DNA of 44,800 nucleotides from contig JARGPL010000031.1 in NCBI GenBank assembly GCA_029210175.1, positions 1-44,800 on the forward strand. The letters run 5' to 3'. A program made the translations under genes and the position numbers. Numbering within the stretch: position 1 is the first letter of the stretch; each line of letters starts with the position of its first letter. The notes beneath the pieces are model-generated. The model made no database searches. It saw only the letters and a program-made list of their open reading frames with translations, and had not been told where the DNA came from. Shown here piece by piece: positions 34,029 to 41,603 of this stretch. Source of the stretch: Minwuia sp. (GTDB taxonomy: Bacteria > Pseudomonadota > Alphaproteobacteria > Minwuiales > Minwuiaceae).

Positions 34029-34247
34029 TCAGGTCGATTGCTCCGGTTTCGGCAATTCGATCAGCGCGCACGAGTTGGCCGCGCGACCGCAATAGAAGAC
34101 TTCGATCATCGCCTCCCTTGCCAGGGACTGCACCAGACTTCGGATCGCTTCTGCCCGAGTGCGATATGGGCGCACTGCTGCGCCCTTGTCTGGCCATATC
34201 TTGAACACGCCCTTCATGACGCGCGTGGAGGCCTTGCATTCGATCAC
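34029..34247 (-). CDS. Small hypothetical protein
   Basis: 72 residues, no recognised domain. It is supported by high G/C at the third codon position over most of its length and by GGGG seven bases before GTG 34247. The pattern GVFKIWPDKGAAVRPY and TRAEAIRSLVQSLAREAMIEVFYCGRA suggests a short beta-helix-beta domain like those of DUF2188-type proteins, but I would not insist. It is on the same strand as the kinase gene, ending about 100 nt before it. A longer alternative frame over the same bases (33967-34362) lacks the codon bias. Confidence 0.55.
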   Translation of the reverse strand: MIECKASTRVMKGVFKIWPDKGAAVRPYRTRAEAIRSLVQSLAREAMIEVFYCGRAANSCALIELPKPEQST

Positions 34248-34589
34248 TGGTGATCCCCCGGTCGTTGAGGGATAGCGTTCGCACCGTCGCCGATGCCATT
34301 ATTCGACTCAACGACGACATAGAGCGCTCTCCCTTGAAACCGAACTGCAATTGAACCCTCAAATCCGGGGAACAGCAACCTCTGGCTGATTTGCCGATTA
34401 CCGGACTGGTTGTGCAGAAGCGATATGAGGCGAACAGGGAATGGCCTGCCAGCGTCGTTGCCCTTGTTCTCGGGGGGCAACTTCGTGTTTATTGCGGCCA
34501 AGCGCGCCATTTGGCGTGAATGTATGGATTCCGGGGCTTTTCGGGGGAGGATGCCCCACCACCGGAACCAGTGTGAGGAGAAGCAGACG
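34248..34589. other. Intergenic region upstream of aldehyde dehydrogenase
   Basis: 342 nt that are less GC-rich than the genes and hold no convincing gene. An inverted repeat GTTGCCC (34457-34463) and GGGCAAC (34475-34481) with an 11-nt spacer is about 110 nt before the dehydrogenase start and could be an operator. I see no clear promoter hexamers. Confidence 0.4.
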
Positions 34590-36017
34590 ATGTCCAACAG
34601 CATGAAGTTCTATATCGACGGTGCCTGGGTCGATCCGGCCACGCCGAAGCCGCTTGATGTCATCAACCCGGCAACGGAAGAGGCCTTTGCGCAGATCTCC
34701 ATCGGTTCAGCAGCGGATGTCGACCGGGCTGTCGCCGCCGCCAAGGCCGCGTTCCCCAGCTGGTCGCAGACCACCAAGCAGGAGCGTCTGGAACTGTTCG
34801 ACGCCATCATGGCCGCCTACAAGAACCATTACGCAGCGATGGCCGATGCCATTTCCAAGGAAATGGGTGCCCCGGCAACCTTCGCGCAGAAGGTGCAGGC
34901 CGCGACCGGCCTGGGCCACTTCAAGACCATGTCGAAGCTGCTGGCCAATTTCGAATTCGATGAGGACCGTGGCACCACGCGGCTCAGCAAGGAGCCGATC
35001 GGTGTCTGTGGCATGATCACCCCGTGGAACTGGCCGGTGAACCAGATTGCTGCCAAGGTCGCCCCGGCACTGGCCGCAGGCTGCACCATGGTGCTGAAGC
35101 CGTCCGAGATCGCGCCGATGAGCGGTATCGTCTTCGCAGAGATCCTGCATGAAGCCGGTGTGCCGAAGGGTGTCTTCAACCTGGTCAACGGCGACGGCCC
35201 GGGCGTCGGTTCTGCCATCAGCTCCCATCCGGACGTGGACATGGTGTCCTTCACCGGGTCCACCCGCGCCGGCGTTGCCGTGGCCCAGAATGCCGCGCCG
35301 ACCGTCAAGCGCGTGTCGCAGGAACTGGGTGGCAAGTCCGCCAACATCATCCTCGACGACGCCGATTTCCAGAAGGCCGTGTTCGGCGGCACGATGCAGT
35401 GCTTTGGCAATACCGGCCAGTCCTGCAACGCACCGACCCGCATGCTGGTGCCGATGGACCGCATGGAAGAAGCCGGTGAGATCGCCAAGGCGGCTGCCGC
35501 CAAGGTGCGTGTCGGTGACCCGAACGACGAGAACACGACGATGGGTCCGCTGGTCTCCCAGGCTCAGTGGGACAAGGTTCAGGGCCTGATCCAGAAGGGC
35601 ATCGATGAAGGCGCGACCCCGGTCGCCGGTGGCACCGGTCTGCCGGAAGGCGTCAACAAGGGCTACTACGCCCGCCCGACGGTCTTCACCAACGTCACCA
35701 ACGACATGACCATCGCGGCCGAGGAAATCTTCGGCCCGGTGCTGTCGATCCTTGGCTACAAGGATGATGCCGACGCGGTCGCCATCGCCAACGACACGCC
35801 CTATGGCCTGTCGGGCTATGTCTCCGGCGCGCCGGAACATGCCCAGGCCATCGCCAGGCAGCTGCGCACCGGCAACGTTCATGTCAACGGTGCCATGGCC
35901 GACGTGCTGGCCCCGTTCGGTGGCTACAAGCAGTCCGGCAACGGCCGCGAATGGGGTGAGTACGGTCTTGAGGAATACCTCGAGATCAAGGCCATCCTGG
36001 GCCACAACGCGGCGTAA
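34590..36017 (+). CDS. Aldehyde dehydrogenase family protein
   Basis: 475 residues, NAD(P)-dependent. The cofactor and catalytic parts are intact: MITPWNWPVNQIAAKVAPAL, FTGSTRAG, the general base Glu in QELGGKSANI and the catalytic Cys in GNTGQSCNAPTRM, then EEIFGPVLSI and the C-terminal PFGGYKQSGNGRE WGEYG region. ATG 34590 is preceded by GAGGAG nine bases upstream. The substrate aldehyde is not known. It stands alone, followed by a strong hairpin and repeats. Confidence 0.94.
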   Translation: MSNSMKFYIDGAWVDPATPKPLDVINPATEEAFAQISIGSAADVDRAVAAAKAAFPSWSQTTKQERLELFDAIMAAYKNHYAAMADAISKEMGAPATFAQKVQAATGLGHFKTMSKLLANFEFDEDRGTTRLSKEPIGVCGMITPWNWPVNQIAAKVAPALAAGCTMVLKPSEIAPMSGIVFAEILHEAGVPKGVFNLVNGDGPGVGSAISSHPDVDMVSFTGSTRAGVAVAQNAAPTVKRVSQELGGKSANIILDDADFQKAVFGGTMQCFGNTGQSCNAPTRMLVPMDRMEEAGEIAKAAAAKVRVGDPNDENTTMGPLVSQAQWDKVQGLIQKGIDEGATPVAGGTGLPEGVNKGYYARPTVFTNVTNDMTIAAEEIFGPVLSILGYKDDADAVAIANDTPYGLSGYVSGAPEHAQAIARQLRTGNVHVNGAMADVLAPFGGYKQSGNGREWGEYGLEEYLEIKAILGHNAA

Positions 36018-36032
36018 GGGTACTGGTTGGTT

Positions 36033-36063
36033 GGTGGGGTTGGCCAGGTCGGCCAGCCCCACC
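36033..36063 (+). terminator. Hairpin after aldehyde dehydrogenase gene
   Basis: GGTGGGGTTGGCC (36033-36045) pairs with GGCCAGCCCCACC (36051-36063) with one G-U pair and a 5-nt loop, 15 nt after the stop codon. No T-run follows, so it may be an RNA-stabilising hairpin or a non-classical terminator. Confidence 0.5.
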
Positions 36064-36162
36064 GGCTGCCGGTTACGTCCCGCTTCGACGCGATTTTCCA
36101 GATCGACGTGCTGCTGGATCGTTCCACTGGTGCGATTCCATCATTTGATGAATGGATCTAAG

Positions 36163-36202
36163 CGTGGATGCCGGATCGGCGCTTCGCTTGTCCGGCATGA
36201 CA
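36163..36202. repeat. Solo 40-nt arm of the palindromic repeat
   Basis: Begins CGTGGATGCCGG and ends CCGGCATGACA; almost identical to the second arm of 24966-25065 but without the first arm. It lies in the 496-nt gap between the aldehyde dehydrogenase and the epimerase remnant. Confidence 0.75.
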
Positions 36203-36273
36203 GGTTCGGGTGTCAGACCCTGCAGGCGGCGTGCGTTGTGGGGTGGGGAACGAAGCGTGTCACCAGCACTGCC

Positions 36274-36473
36274 TGTCATCCCGGGCAAGCACAGCGCAGA
36301 CCCGGGACCCACGTTCAGGAGAGCCGGTCACCTCGGACAAGCGTGGACCCCGGGTCTTGCGCCCGGGGTGACAGTTGCAGGCGCTTCTCGACCAGACTTC
36401 CGAACCACAGACAGCGTGCCCGGGCTTGACCCGGGTACCCAGGGTGTCGCGCGAACGCCAGAAGGCCGGGCAC
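36274..36473. repeat. Composite palindromic repeat, complete 200-nt unit
   Basis: Block one 36274-36373 (100 nt, TGTCA to TGACA) and block two 36416-36473 (58 nt, GTGCCC to GGGCAC) with a 42-nt gap. Both block lengths and the gap equal those at 1-198. Only the ends and the inner loops differ. The rest of the gap from 36018 to 36513 holds no gene. Confidence 0.8.
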
Positions 36474-36513
36474 GCGGATCGGGTCCGTGTGCGCCGTGGG
36501 AAGTGGGGAGGCG

Positions 36514-36801
36514 TCAGAACTTCCCCTGAATCTGATCGTCCAGATCATCTTCGATGAAGTGCCGCACGATCTCGTCGATGGACGCGTCGGTGTGGATGCC
36601 CAGTGCTTCGGCGCGGGCACCCCTGGTACCGGACGGCCAGCCATCGACAATCGCCTGGGTCTTTGCATCGGGCCGGAAGTTGATCGCGCCCAGCTTGCGG
36701 TTGCCGCGATTGCGCAACACGGCTTCCTGCATCTCCCCCGCCGTCGCCGTGAAGCCGGACAGCAGCAGGGTGCGCCAGTCCCCCAGTTCGGACGCGGCCA
36801 T
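36514..36801 (-). pseudogene. C-terminal remnant of a DenD-like epimerase/dehydrogenase
   Basis: 95 residues. The sequence resembles the last third of NAD-dependent D-erythronate dehydrogenase-type proteins: a GEMQEAV helix, NFRPDAKTQAIVDGWPSGT, and RAEALGIHTDASIDEIVRHFIEDD. The N-terminal Rossmann domain that binds NAD is missing, so catalytic activity is not expected. ATG 36801 follows the dehydratase stop by one base, so it can be translated by coupling. I infer a deletion that removed the front of the gene; a small free-standing domain is the alternative. It cannot be extended upstream in frame with any meaningful sequence. Confidence 0.65.
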
Positions 36802-36802
36802 C

Positions 36803-38533
36803 TCAGTGGCTCTCGCGCGGGATCGGTGCGCCGGAACCGCCGACCAGGAAGTCGAGGTCACAGCCCTCATGCGCCTGCATCACATGGTCGTGGTACAGGC
36901 GCACATAGCCGCGCTCCATCGGCGTCGGCGGCGGCATCCAGGCCTCTTTCCGCTTCGCCAGCTCCGCGTCACTGACGTCCAGGTGCAGGCGACGGTTGGG
37001 CACATCCAGTTCGATCATGTCCCCGGTCTGCACCAGCGCCAGCGGGCCGCCTGCAGCGGATTCGGGGCTGACATGCAGCACGACAGCGCCATAGGCAGTG
37101 CCCGACATGCGGGCGTCGGAGATGCGCACCATGTCGGTGATGCCCTTGCGCAGGATCTTGGCGGGCAGGGGGAAGTTGCCCACCTCCGGCATGCCGGGAT
37201 AGCCCTTCGGCCCCGCGCCTTTCAGGACCATGACGCAGGTCTCGTCGATACCCAGATCATCGTCGTCGACCTGCGTGCGCAGTTCCTCGATGCTTTCGAA
37301 CACCACGGCGCGCCCGCGATGGGTCAGCAGTGAAGGCGTGGCGGCGGATGGCTTGATGACCGCGCCGTCGGGGGCCAGGTTGCCGCGTAGTACCGCAAGC
37401 CCGACATTCTTGTTCAGCGGATTGTCGAAGGTGCGGATGACGTCGTCGTTCCAGTTGCGGGCCTCAGCCGAATTCTCGGTCAGGGATGCCCCGTTGATGG
37501 TGACCACGTCGTCGTTCAGCAGCCCGGCTTCGGACAGGGACCGCACCACGACCGGCAGCCCGCCAGCGTAATAATAGTCCTCCATCAGGTACTTGCCGTT
37601 GGGCATCAGGTTGACCAGCAGGGGCACGTCGCGCGCCAGCCTGTCGAAATCATCGATGGTCAGTTCGACACCCAGCCGCCCGGCCAGTGCAATCAGGTGA
37701 ATGATGGCGTTGGTCGACCCGCCGATTGCGGCATTGACCCGCACGGCATTCTCGAACGCCTTGCGCGTCACGACCTTGGAAAAGCGCAGGTCTTCCTTGA
37801 CCATGTCGACGATGCGCCGCCCGATCAGATGCGCGATGCGATAGCGGTTGGCATCGACGGCCGGCACGGCAGACGCACCGGGCATGGTCAGGCCAAGTGA
37901 TTCGGTCATCGACGCCATGGTCGATGCGGTGCCCATGGTCATGCAGTGCCCGTTGGAGCGGGACATGCAGTTTTCCGCCTCCATGAAGTCTGCCAGGGTC
38001 ATCTTGCCCGCGCGCAGATCCTCGGAAAACCGCCAGACGTCCGTGCCGGACCCGATGTCCTTGCCCTGGAACTTGCCGTTCAGCATCGGGCCACCGGTGA
38101 TCACCACGGTGGGCAGGTCGCAACTGGCCGCGCCCATCATCATGGCAGGCTGGGTCTTGTCGCAGCCCGACAGCAGAACCACGCCATCCAGCGGGTTGGC
38201 GCGGATCGATTCCTCCACATCCATGGCCATCAGGTTGCGGAACAGCATGGTCGTCGGGCGCATCAGGGTTTCCCCCAGCGACATCACCGGGAACTCCAGC
38301 GGAAAGCCTCCCGCTTCCCAGACGCCGCGTTTCACCCGCTCCGCCACGTCGCGCAGATGGGCGTTGCAGGGCGTCAGCTCCGACCAGGAATTGCAGATCC
38401 CGATCACGGGACGTCCGTCGAAGGCGTCATGCGGCGTGCCCTGGTTCTTCATCCAGGCGCGGTGGTTGAAGCCATCCTTCGCACCCGCGCCAAACCATTC
38501 CGCACTGCGATATTTCTTCTTGTCGTCGCTCAT
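36803..38533 (-). CDS. IlvD/Edd-family dehydratase, sugar-acid type
   Basis: 576 residues. It removes water from an aldonate or dihydroxy acid using a [2Fe-2S] cluster. Motifs include TPCNAHLRDVAERVK, SGCDKTQPAMMMGAAS and SNGHCMTMGTAST, containing two cluster cysteines, and the C-terminal GPKGYPGMPEVGN and DARMSGTAYG. The wording is closer to L-arabinonate dehydratase than to the branched-chain enzyme of the ilv pathway; the exact sugar acid is not certain. ATG 38533 follows GGGGGAG; an earlier in-frame ATG at 38551 is less likely. The downstream epimerase remnant hints at a former sugar-acid gene cluster. Confidence 0.9.
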   Translation of the reverse strand: MSDDKKKYRSAEWFGAGAKDGFNHRAWMKNQGTPHDAFDGRPVIGICNSWSELTPCNAHLRDVAERVKRGVWEAGGFPLEFPVMSLGETLMRPTTMLFRNLMAMDVEESIRANPLDGVVLLSGCDKTQPAMMMGAASCDLPTVVITGGPMLNGKFQGKDIGSGTDVWRFSEDLRAGKMTLADFMEAENCMSRSNGHCMTMGTASTMASMTESLGLTMPGASAVPAVDANRYRIAHLIGRRIVDMVKEDLRFSKVVTRKAFENAVRVNAAIGGSTNAIIHLIALAGRLGVELTIDDFDRLARDVPLLVNLMPNGKYLMEDYYYAGGLPVVVRSLSEAGLLNDDVVTINGASLTENSAEARNWNDDVIRTFDNPLNKNVGLAVLRGNLAPDGAVIKPSAATPSLLTHRGRAVVFESIEELRTQVDDDDLGIDETCVMVLKGAGPKGYPGMPEVGNFPLPAKILRKGITDMVRISDARMSGTAYGAVVLHVSPESAAGGPLALVQTGDMIELDVPNRRLHLDVSDAELAKRKEAWMPPPTPMERGYVRLYHDHVMQAHEGCDLDFLVGGSGAPIPRESH

Positions 38534-38712
38534 CCCGCAACACTCCCCCATGTGTCGGCGTGTTTCACACCTGTTGTTGCAGCCAGACTAGGCCGCGCCC
38601 GTCGAAGCGGCAATCGCGGCCTGCAGCCCGCCAACCTCTGTTCGCAGCTTTTCATCGTCCGGACAGGGGGATAGTGTCAGGTCAGGACTGGACCGCTGGG
38701 GAGGATGATCCG

Positions 38713-39513
38713 ATGAGTGACGAACTGCTGTATGAACAGGACGGCCATGTGGTCACCCTGACCATGAACCGCCCGGAACAGATGAATGCCCTGTCGTATC
38801 AGGAGACATTCGAGGCCTTTGTGGCCGCTGCGGATCGCATCCAGAATGATCTGACGGTGCGTTGCGTGATCCTGACCGGCAGCGGGCGCGCGTTCTCCGC
38901 CGGCGGCAACGTCAAGCAGATGCGTGAGCGCGCAGGGATCTTTGGCACCGGCGGCATGAAGACGCGCGAAAGCTATCGCAATGGAATCCAGAAGATTCCG
39001 CTGGCCATGTATGAACTGGAAGTTCCCACCATTGCGGCGGTGAATGGCCCCGCCGTGGGTGCGGGGTGCGACCTTGCCTGCATGTGCGACATTCGTCTGG
39101 TGTCGGAAAAGGCGTTCTTCGCCGAGTCCTTCGTGAAGCTGGGAATCATCCCTGGTGACGGCGGCGCTTTCCTGCTGCCCCGCGCGGTGGGGATGAGCCG
39201 CGCGGCGGAGATGACCTTCACTGGTGACCGGGTCTATGGACCGCAGGCCGCTGAATGGGGACTGGCGAGCAAGTGCGTGCCGGCGGAGGCGTTGCTCGAT
39301 GAAGCGCGGGCGCTCGCCGCCCGGATCGCCAGCAACCCGCCGGAGGTGTTGCGCATGTCGAAACGGTTGCTGCGTGAAGGGCAGAAGAACGACCTGAAGG
39401 GCGTGCTGGAACTGTCTGCGGCCTTCCAGGCGCTGGCGCACCAGACCAGGGATCATGGGGAGGCCGTGGAAGCGTTCTTCGAAAAGCGCGATCCGACCTT
39501 CGTGGGCGAATAA
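38713..39513 (+). CDS. Crotonase-family (enoyl-CoA hydratase/isomerase-like) protein
   Basis: 266 residues. The oxyanion-hole segments GRAFSAGGNVKQM and NGPAVGAGCDLACMCDIRL are typical. However the two Glu residues of true hydratase (144 and 164 in the rat enzyme) align with D120 and F140, and a different acid, D149, sits in IIPGDGG. A different reaction, such as isomerisation or a hydrolase, is therefore possible. ATG 38713 follows GGGGAGG. It is divergent from the dehydratase and 26 nt before the TPR/oxygenase gene, so it may be co-expressed with it. Confidence 0.88.
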   Translation: MSDELLYEQDGHVVTLTMNRPEQMNALSYQETFEAFVAAADRIQNDLTVRCVILTGSGRAFSAGGNVKQMRERAGIFGTGGMKTRESYRNGIQKIPLAMYELEVPTIAAVNGPAVGAGCDLACMCDIRLVSEKAFFAESFVKLGIIPGDGGAFLLPRAVGMSRAAEMTFTGDRVYGPQAAEWGLASKCVPAEALLDEARALAARIASNPPEVLRMSKRLLREGQKNDLKGVLELSAAFQALAHQTRDHGEAVEAFFEKRDPTFVGE

Positions 39514-39539
39514 CCTCATGTCCGGCAACAGGTGAACCG

Positions 39540-40913
39540 ATGGCTGGCCCGGCGACGGATCATGATCTCGAGACCCTGCTCACCTTGCTGCAGCAGGGGA
39601 AGACGGACGAGGTATCCCGCCGGGCCAGGCGGGGCCTGAAGCGCGCGCCCGGAGATGCGGGGCTGCTCTTTGCGGCGGGTCTTGCAGAACATGCCTCCGG
39701 GCATGTCCTGAAGGGGATCACCAAGCTTCGCCGGGCTGCTCGCGCCGCGCCGGATGCGGTCGCGATTGCCCTGAACCTTGGCATCATGCTGGCTGAGAAG
39801 GGTGACAACCGGGAAGCCATCGGGCACCTGGCAAGGGCCAGCCGCCTGCAACCGGATGACCCGACCACACTGGCGCACCTTGGCCACTGCCAGCTCCGAG
39901 CCGGAGATATCGGATCGGCGCGCGCCAGTCTGGATCAGGCCTTGACCCTGTCTGGTGGCGGTGATGCCAACCTGTTGCGGCTGTGCGGCATGGCCTGTCG
40001 CCTGGACGGGGATCTGGCCGCCGCCATCAGCCATTTCGAGCGGGCCGTGGCCAGCAACAGTCGCGATGGCGAAGCTGCCGTCGAACTGGGGATCACCCGT
40101 TCCATGTCCGGTGATCTGGCTGGCGCCGAGCGTGCATACCGTCAGGCAGTGTCCGCGCAACCGACAAATGCGCGGGCCTATCGACAGTTGGGCAATCTGC
40201 TGACCAGGACCGGCCGGTTCGAGGCGGCCGTGTCCATCAACAGGCAGGCATTGAATCTGTCCCCCGGTGACCTGTCGGTGATGTACGATCTGGCCCATGC
40301 GATGGCCAGTTCCGATCGTCCGGACCAGGCGCTGGACCTTCTTGACCCTTTGATCAATGCGGGCAAGGCACCGATCGATCTGGAAGAGCTGGCGGCATTC
40401 GCGTCCTTTCGCAAAGGTGACCCGGCAGCGTGCATCGCGCGAAGCGACAGGATCCTGCTGCGTGAACCGGGCCGGACCGCGGCCATCGCCTACAAGGCCA
40501 TGGCCTTCAACGAGCTTGGCAACCGGGCCGCTGCTGCAGAAATCCTGGCACTTGAGAGGCTTGTGTCGTGGGAGATCGTTGCGCCACCGCCGGATCATGC
40601 AACGATTGATGACTTCAACGCGCGTCTGATCGCCGAGATCGAAGGCCACCCGTCGCTCGCCTATTCCGCGCTGAACCGGTCCCTGACCAGCGGGCGCAGC
40701 ACGGGCGAACTGTTCGATGCGCCGTCAGGTGCGATTGCCGAGTTCAAGGGGTGGTCGATTTGGCGGTGGAGCGCTGGCGTCAACGAACTCCCGTCGATTC
40801 TGCCCATCCGTGGCTCGCCCAGAGACCCCGACGAACACGTACGGGCTGTTGGGCGAACATCATGGATCAGGGTGGATTTCATGATGTCCACTTTCATCCG
40901 CCTGGCTGGTTGA
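39540..40913 (+). CDS. TPR-repeat N-terminal part of a frameshifted TPR/2OG-Fe(II) oxygenase
   Basis: 457 residues. Residues 1 to about 350 form TPR-like helix pairs (LFAAGLAEHASGHVLKGITK, ALNLGIMLAEKGDNREAIGH, AYRQLGNLLTRTGRFEAAVS and others). From about 355 (DDFNARLIAEIEGHPSL, then GRSTGELFDAPSGAIAEFKG) it matches the linker leading to the oxygenase domain of such proteins. After residue 404 the frame turns into unrelated sequence (WSIWRWSAGVNELP...) and stops at 40913, while the expected oxygenase continues in another frame from 40751. One extra G in the GGGG run at 40748-40751 would restore one gene over 39540-41158. Confidence 0.8.
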   Translation: MAGPATDHDLETLLTLLQQGKTDEVSRRARRGLKRAPGDAGLLFAAGLAEHASGHVLKGITKLRRAARAAPDAVAIALNLGIMLAEKGDNREAIGHLARASRLQPDDPTTLAHLGHCQLRAGDIGSARASLDQALTLSGGGDANLLRLCGMACRLDGDLAAAISHFERAVASNSRDGEAAVELGITRSMSGDLAGAERAYRQAVSAQPTNARAYRQLGNLLTRTGRFEAAVSINRQALNLSPGDLSVMYDLAHAMASSDRPDQALDLLDPLINAGKAPIDLEELAAFASFRKGDPAACIARSDRILLREPGRTAAIAYKAMAFNELGNRAAAAEILALERLVSWEIVAPPPDHATIDDFNARLIAEIEGHPSLAYSALNRSLTSGRSTGELFDAPSGAIAEFKGWSIWRWSAGVNELPSILPIRGSPRDPDEHVRAVGRTSWIRVDFMMSTFIRLAG

Positions 40914-41158
40914 GTGGTGTCTACTATCCCGATGTCCCGCCCGAGATCGGGGATGGTGAGCACAGTCATGACGGATGGATCGAGTTCGGGCGCAGTTACT
41001 ACATGCTGAACAGCAAGGACACGCCGCCGGTCAGGTTGCTGCGGCCCGTGCCCGGGATGATTGTGCTGTTTCCGTCCTATATCGGTCACCGCACCTTGCC
41101 GTTTGCAGCTGACTGCAAGCGGGTCAGTGTCGCTTTCGACATCATGCCCGCGAAGTGA
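40751..41158 (+). pseudogene. 2OG-Fe(II) oxygenase C-terminal part in the -1 frame
   Basis: 135 residues. It carries the C-terminal half of the putative 2OG-Fe(II) oxygenase family: HFHPPGWLSGVYYPDVPP holds the first iron-binding histidines, and FPSYIGHRTLPFAADCKRVS the distal histidine and the 2-oxoglutarate Arg. It overlaps the 3' end of the TPR frame and has no ribosome site of its own, so it is a continuation of that gene after a one-base loss, or is made by frameshifting. Related proteins carry the TPR part and this domain in one chain. Confidence 0.75.
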
Positions 41159-41365
41159 CTGAGCCGGCACGGCTGCCACCGCGACCGCTGGACAGGTTGT
41201 CGCTCACGAACAGCATTCCGAAACGGCTGCCCGCCTGGCGCAATTGGGCATTCGTGCTTCACGCCACATGCCGTGCACGCCGCGATCAGCCCAGGCCCAC
41301 CCCTGACGTCCTATGCAGGAGCGGTTGATCTCGGAATGGATTCGCTCGGGATCACAGAAACCAAA

Positions 41366-41393
41366 AAAGGGCGGCTCCTGCGAGCCGCCCTTT
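41366..41393 (-). terminator. Rho-independent terminator of the porin/lipoprotein operon
   Basis: AAAGGGCGGCTC pairs with GAGCCGCCCTTT around a CTGC loop. On the minus strand it is followed by a six-T run. It begins 25 nt beyond the lipoprotein stop. On the plus strand there is no comparable T-run beyond the stem. Confidence 0.88.
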
Positions 41394-41417
41394 CCGGAAC
41401 CGATCCAGAAGGATCAA

Positions 41418-41603
41418 TCAATAGCGCTTCTTTTTCTTCGTGCCGCCCAGGATCGTGAAGCTTCCGTCAGGACCACTCAAAACGCCGGGTCCGTATCCGG
41501 AAGCGTCATATTTCTCGGGCTCGTTCTCGAGAGGCTGGTGGGCGCAGCTGACCAGAAGGGCAGCTGCCACCAACGTCATGAACACACGAAGCGTCAGATG
41601 CAT
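41418..41603 (-). CDS. Small outer-membrane lipoprotein candidate
   Basis: 61 residues. A type II signal peptide (hydrophobic VFMTLVAAALLVS then Cys20, lipobox LVSC) gives a mature chain of about 42 residues that is Gly/Pro/Ser-rich and ends KKKKRY. Its ATG shares the A of the porin stop codon (TGATG), so it is coupled to porin translation. No family recognised. The residue after the Cys is Ala, which in the Lol system permits transfer to the outer membrane. Followed by a strong terminator. Confidence 0.8.
   Translation of the reverse strand: MHLTLRVFMTLVAAALLVSCAHQPLENEPEKYDASGYGPGVLSGPDGSFTILGGTKKKKRY

Noticed and set aside
36018-36513. A CRISPR array, because of several repeats in one gap
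   Set aside because: The repeats are long palindromes of 40-100 nt that are not regularly spaced and there are no cas genes.
41159-41365. tRNA or small RNA gene downstream of the oxygenase part
   Set aside because: No cloverleaf or CCA end was found, and there is no promoter-terminator pair on the plus strand.
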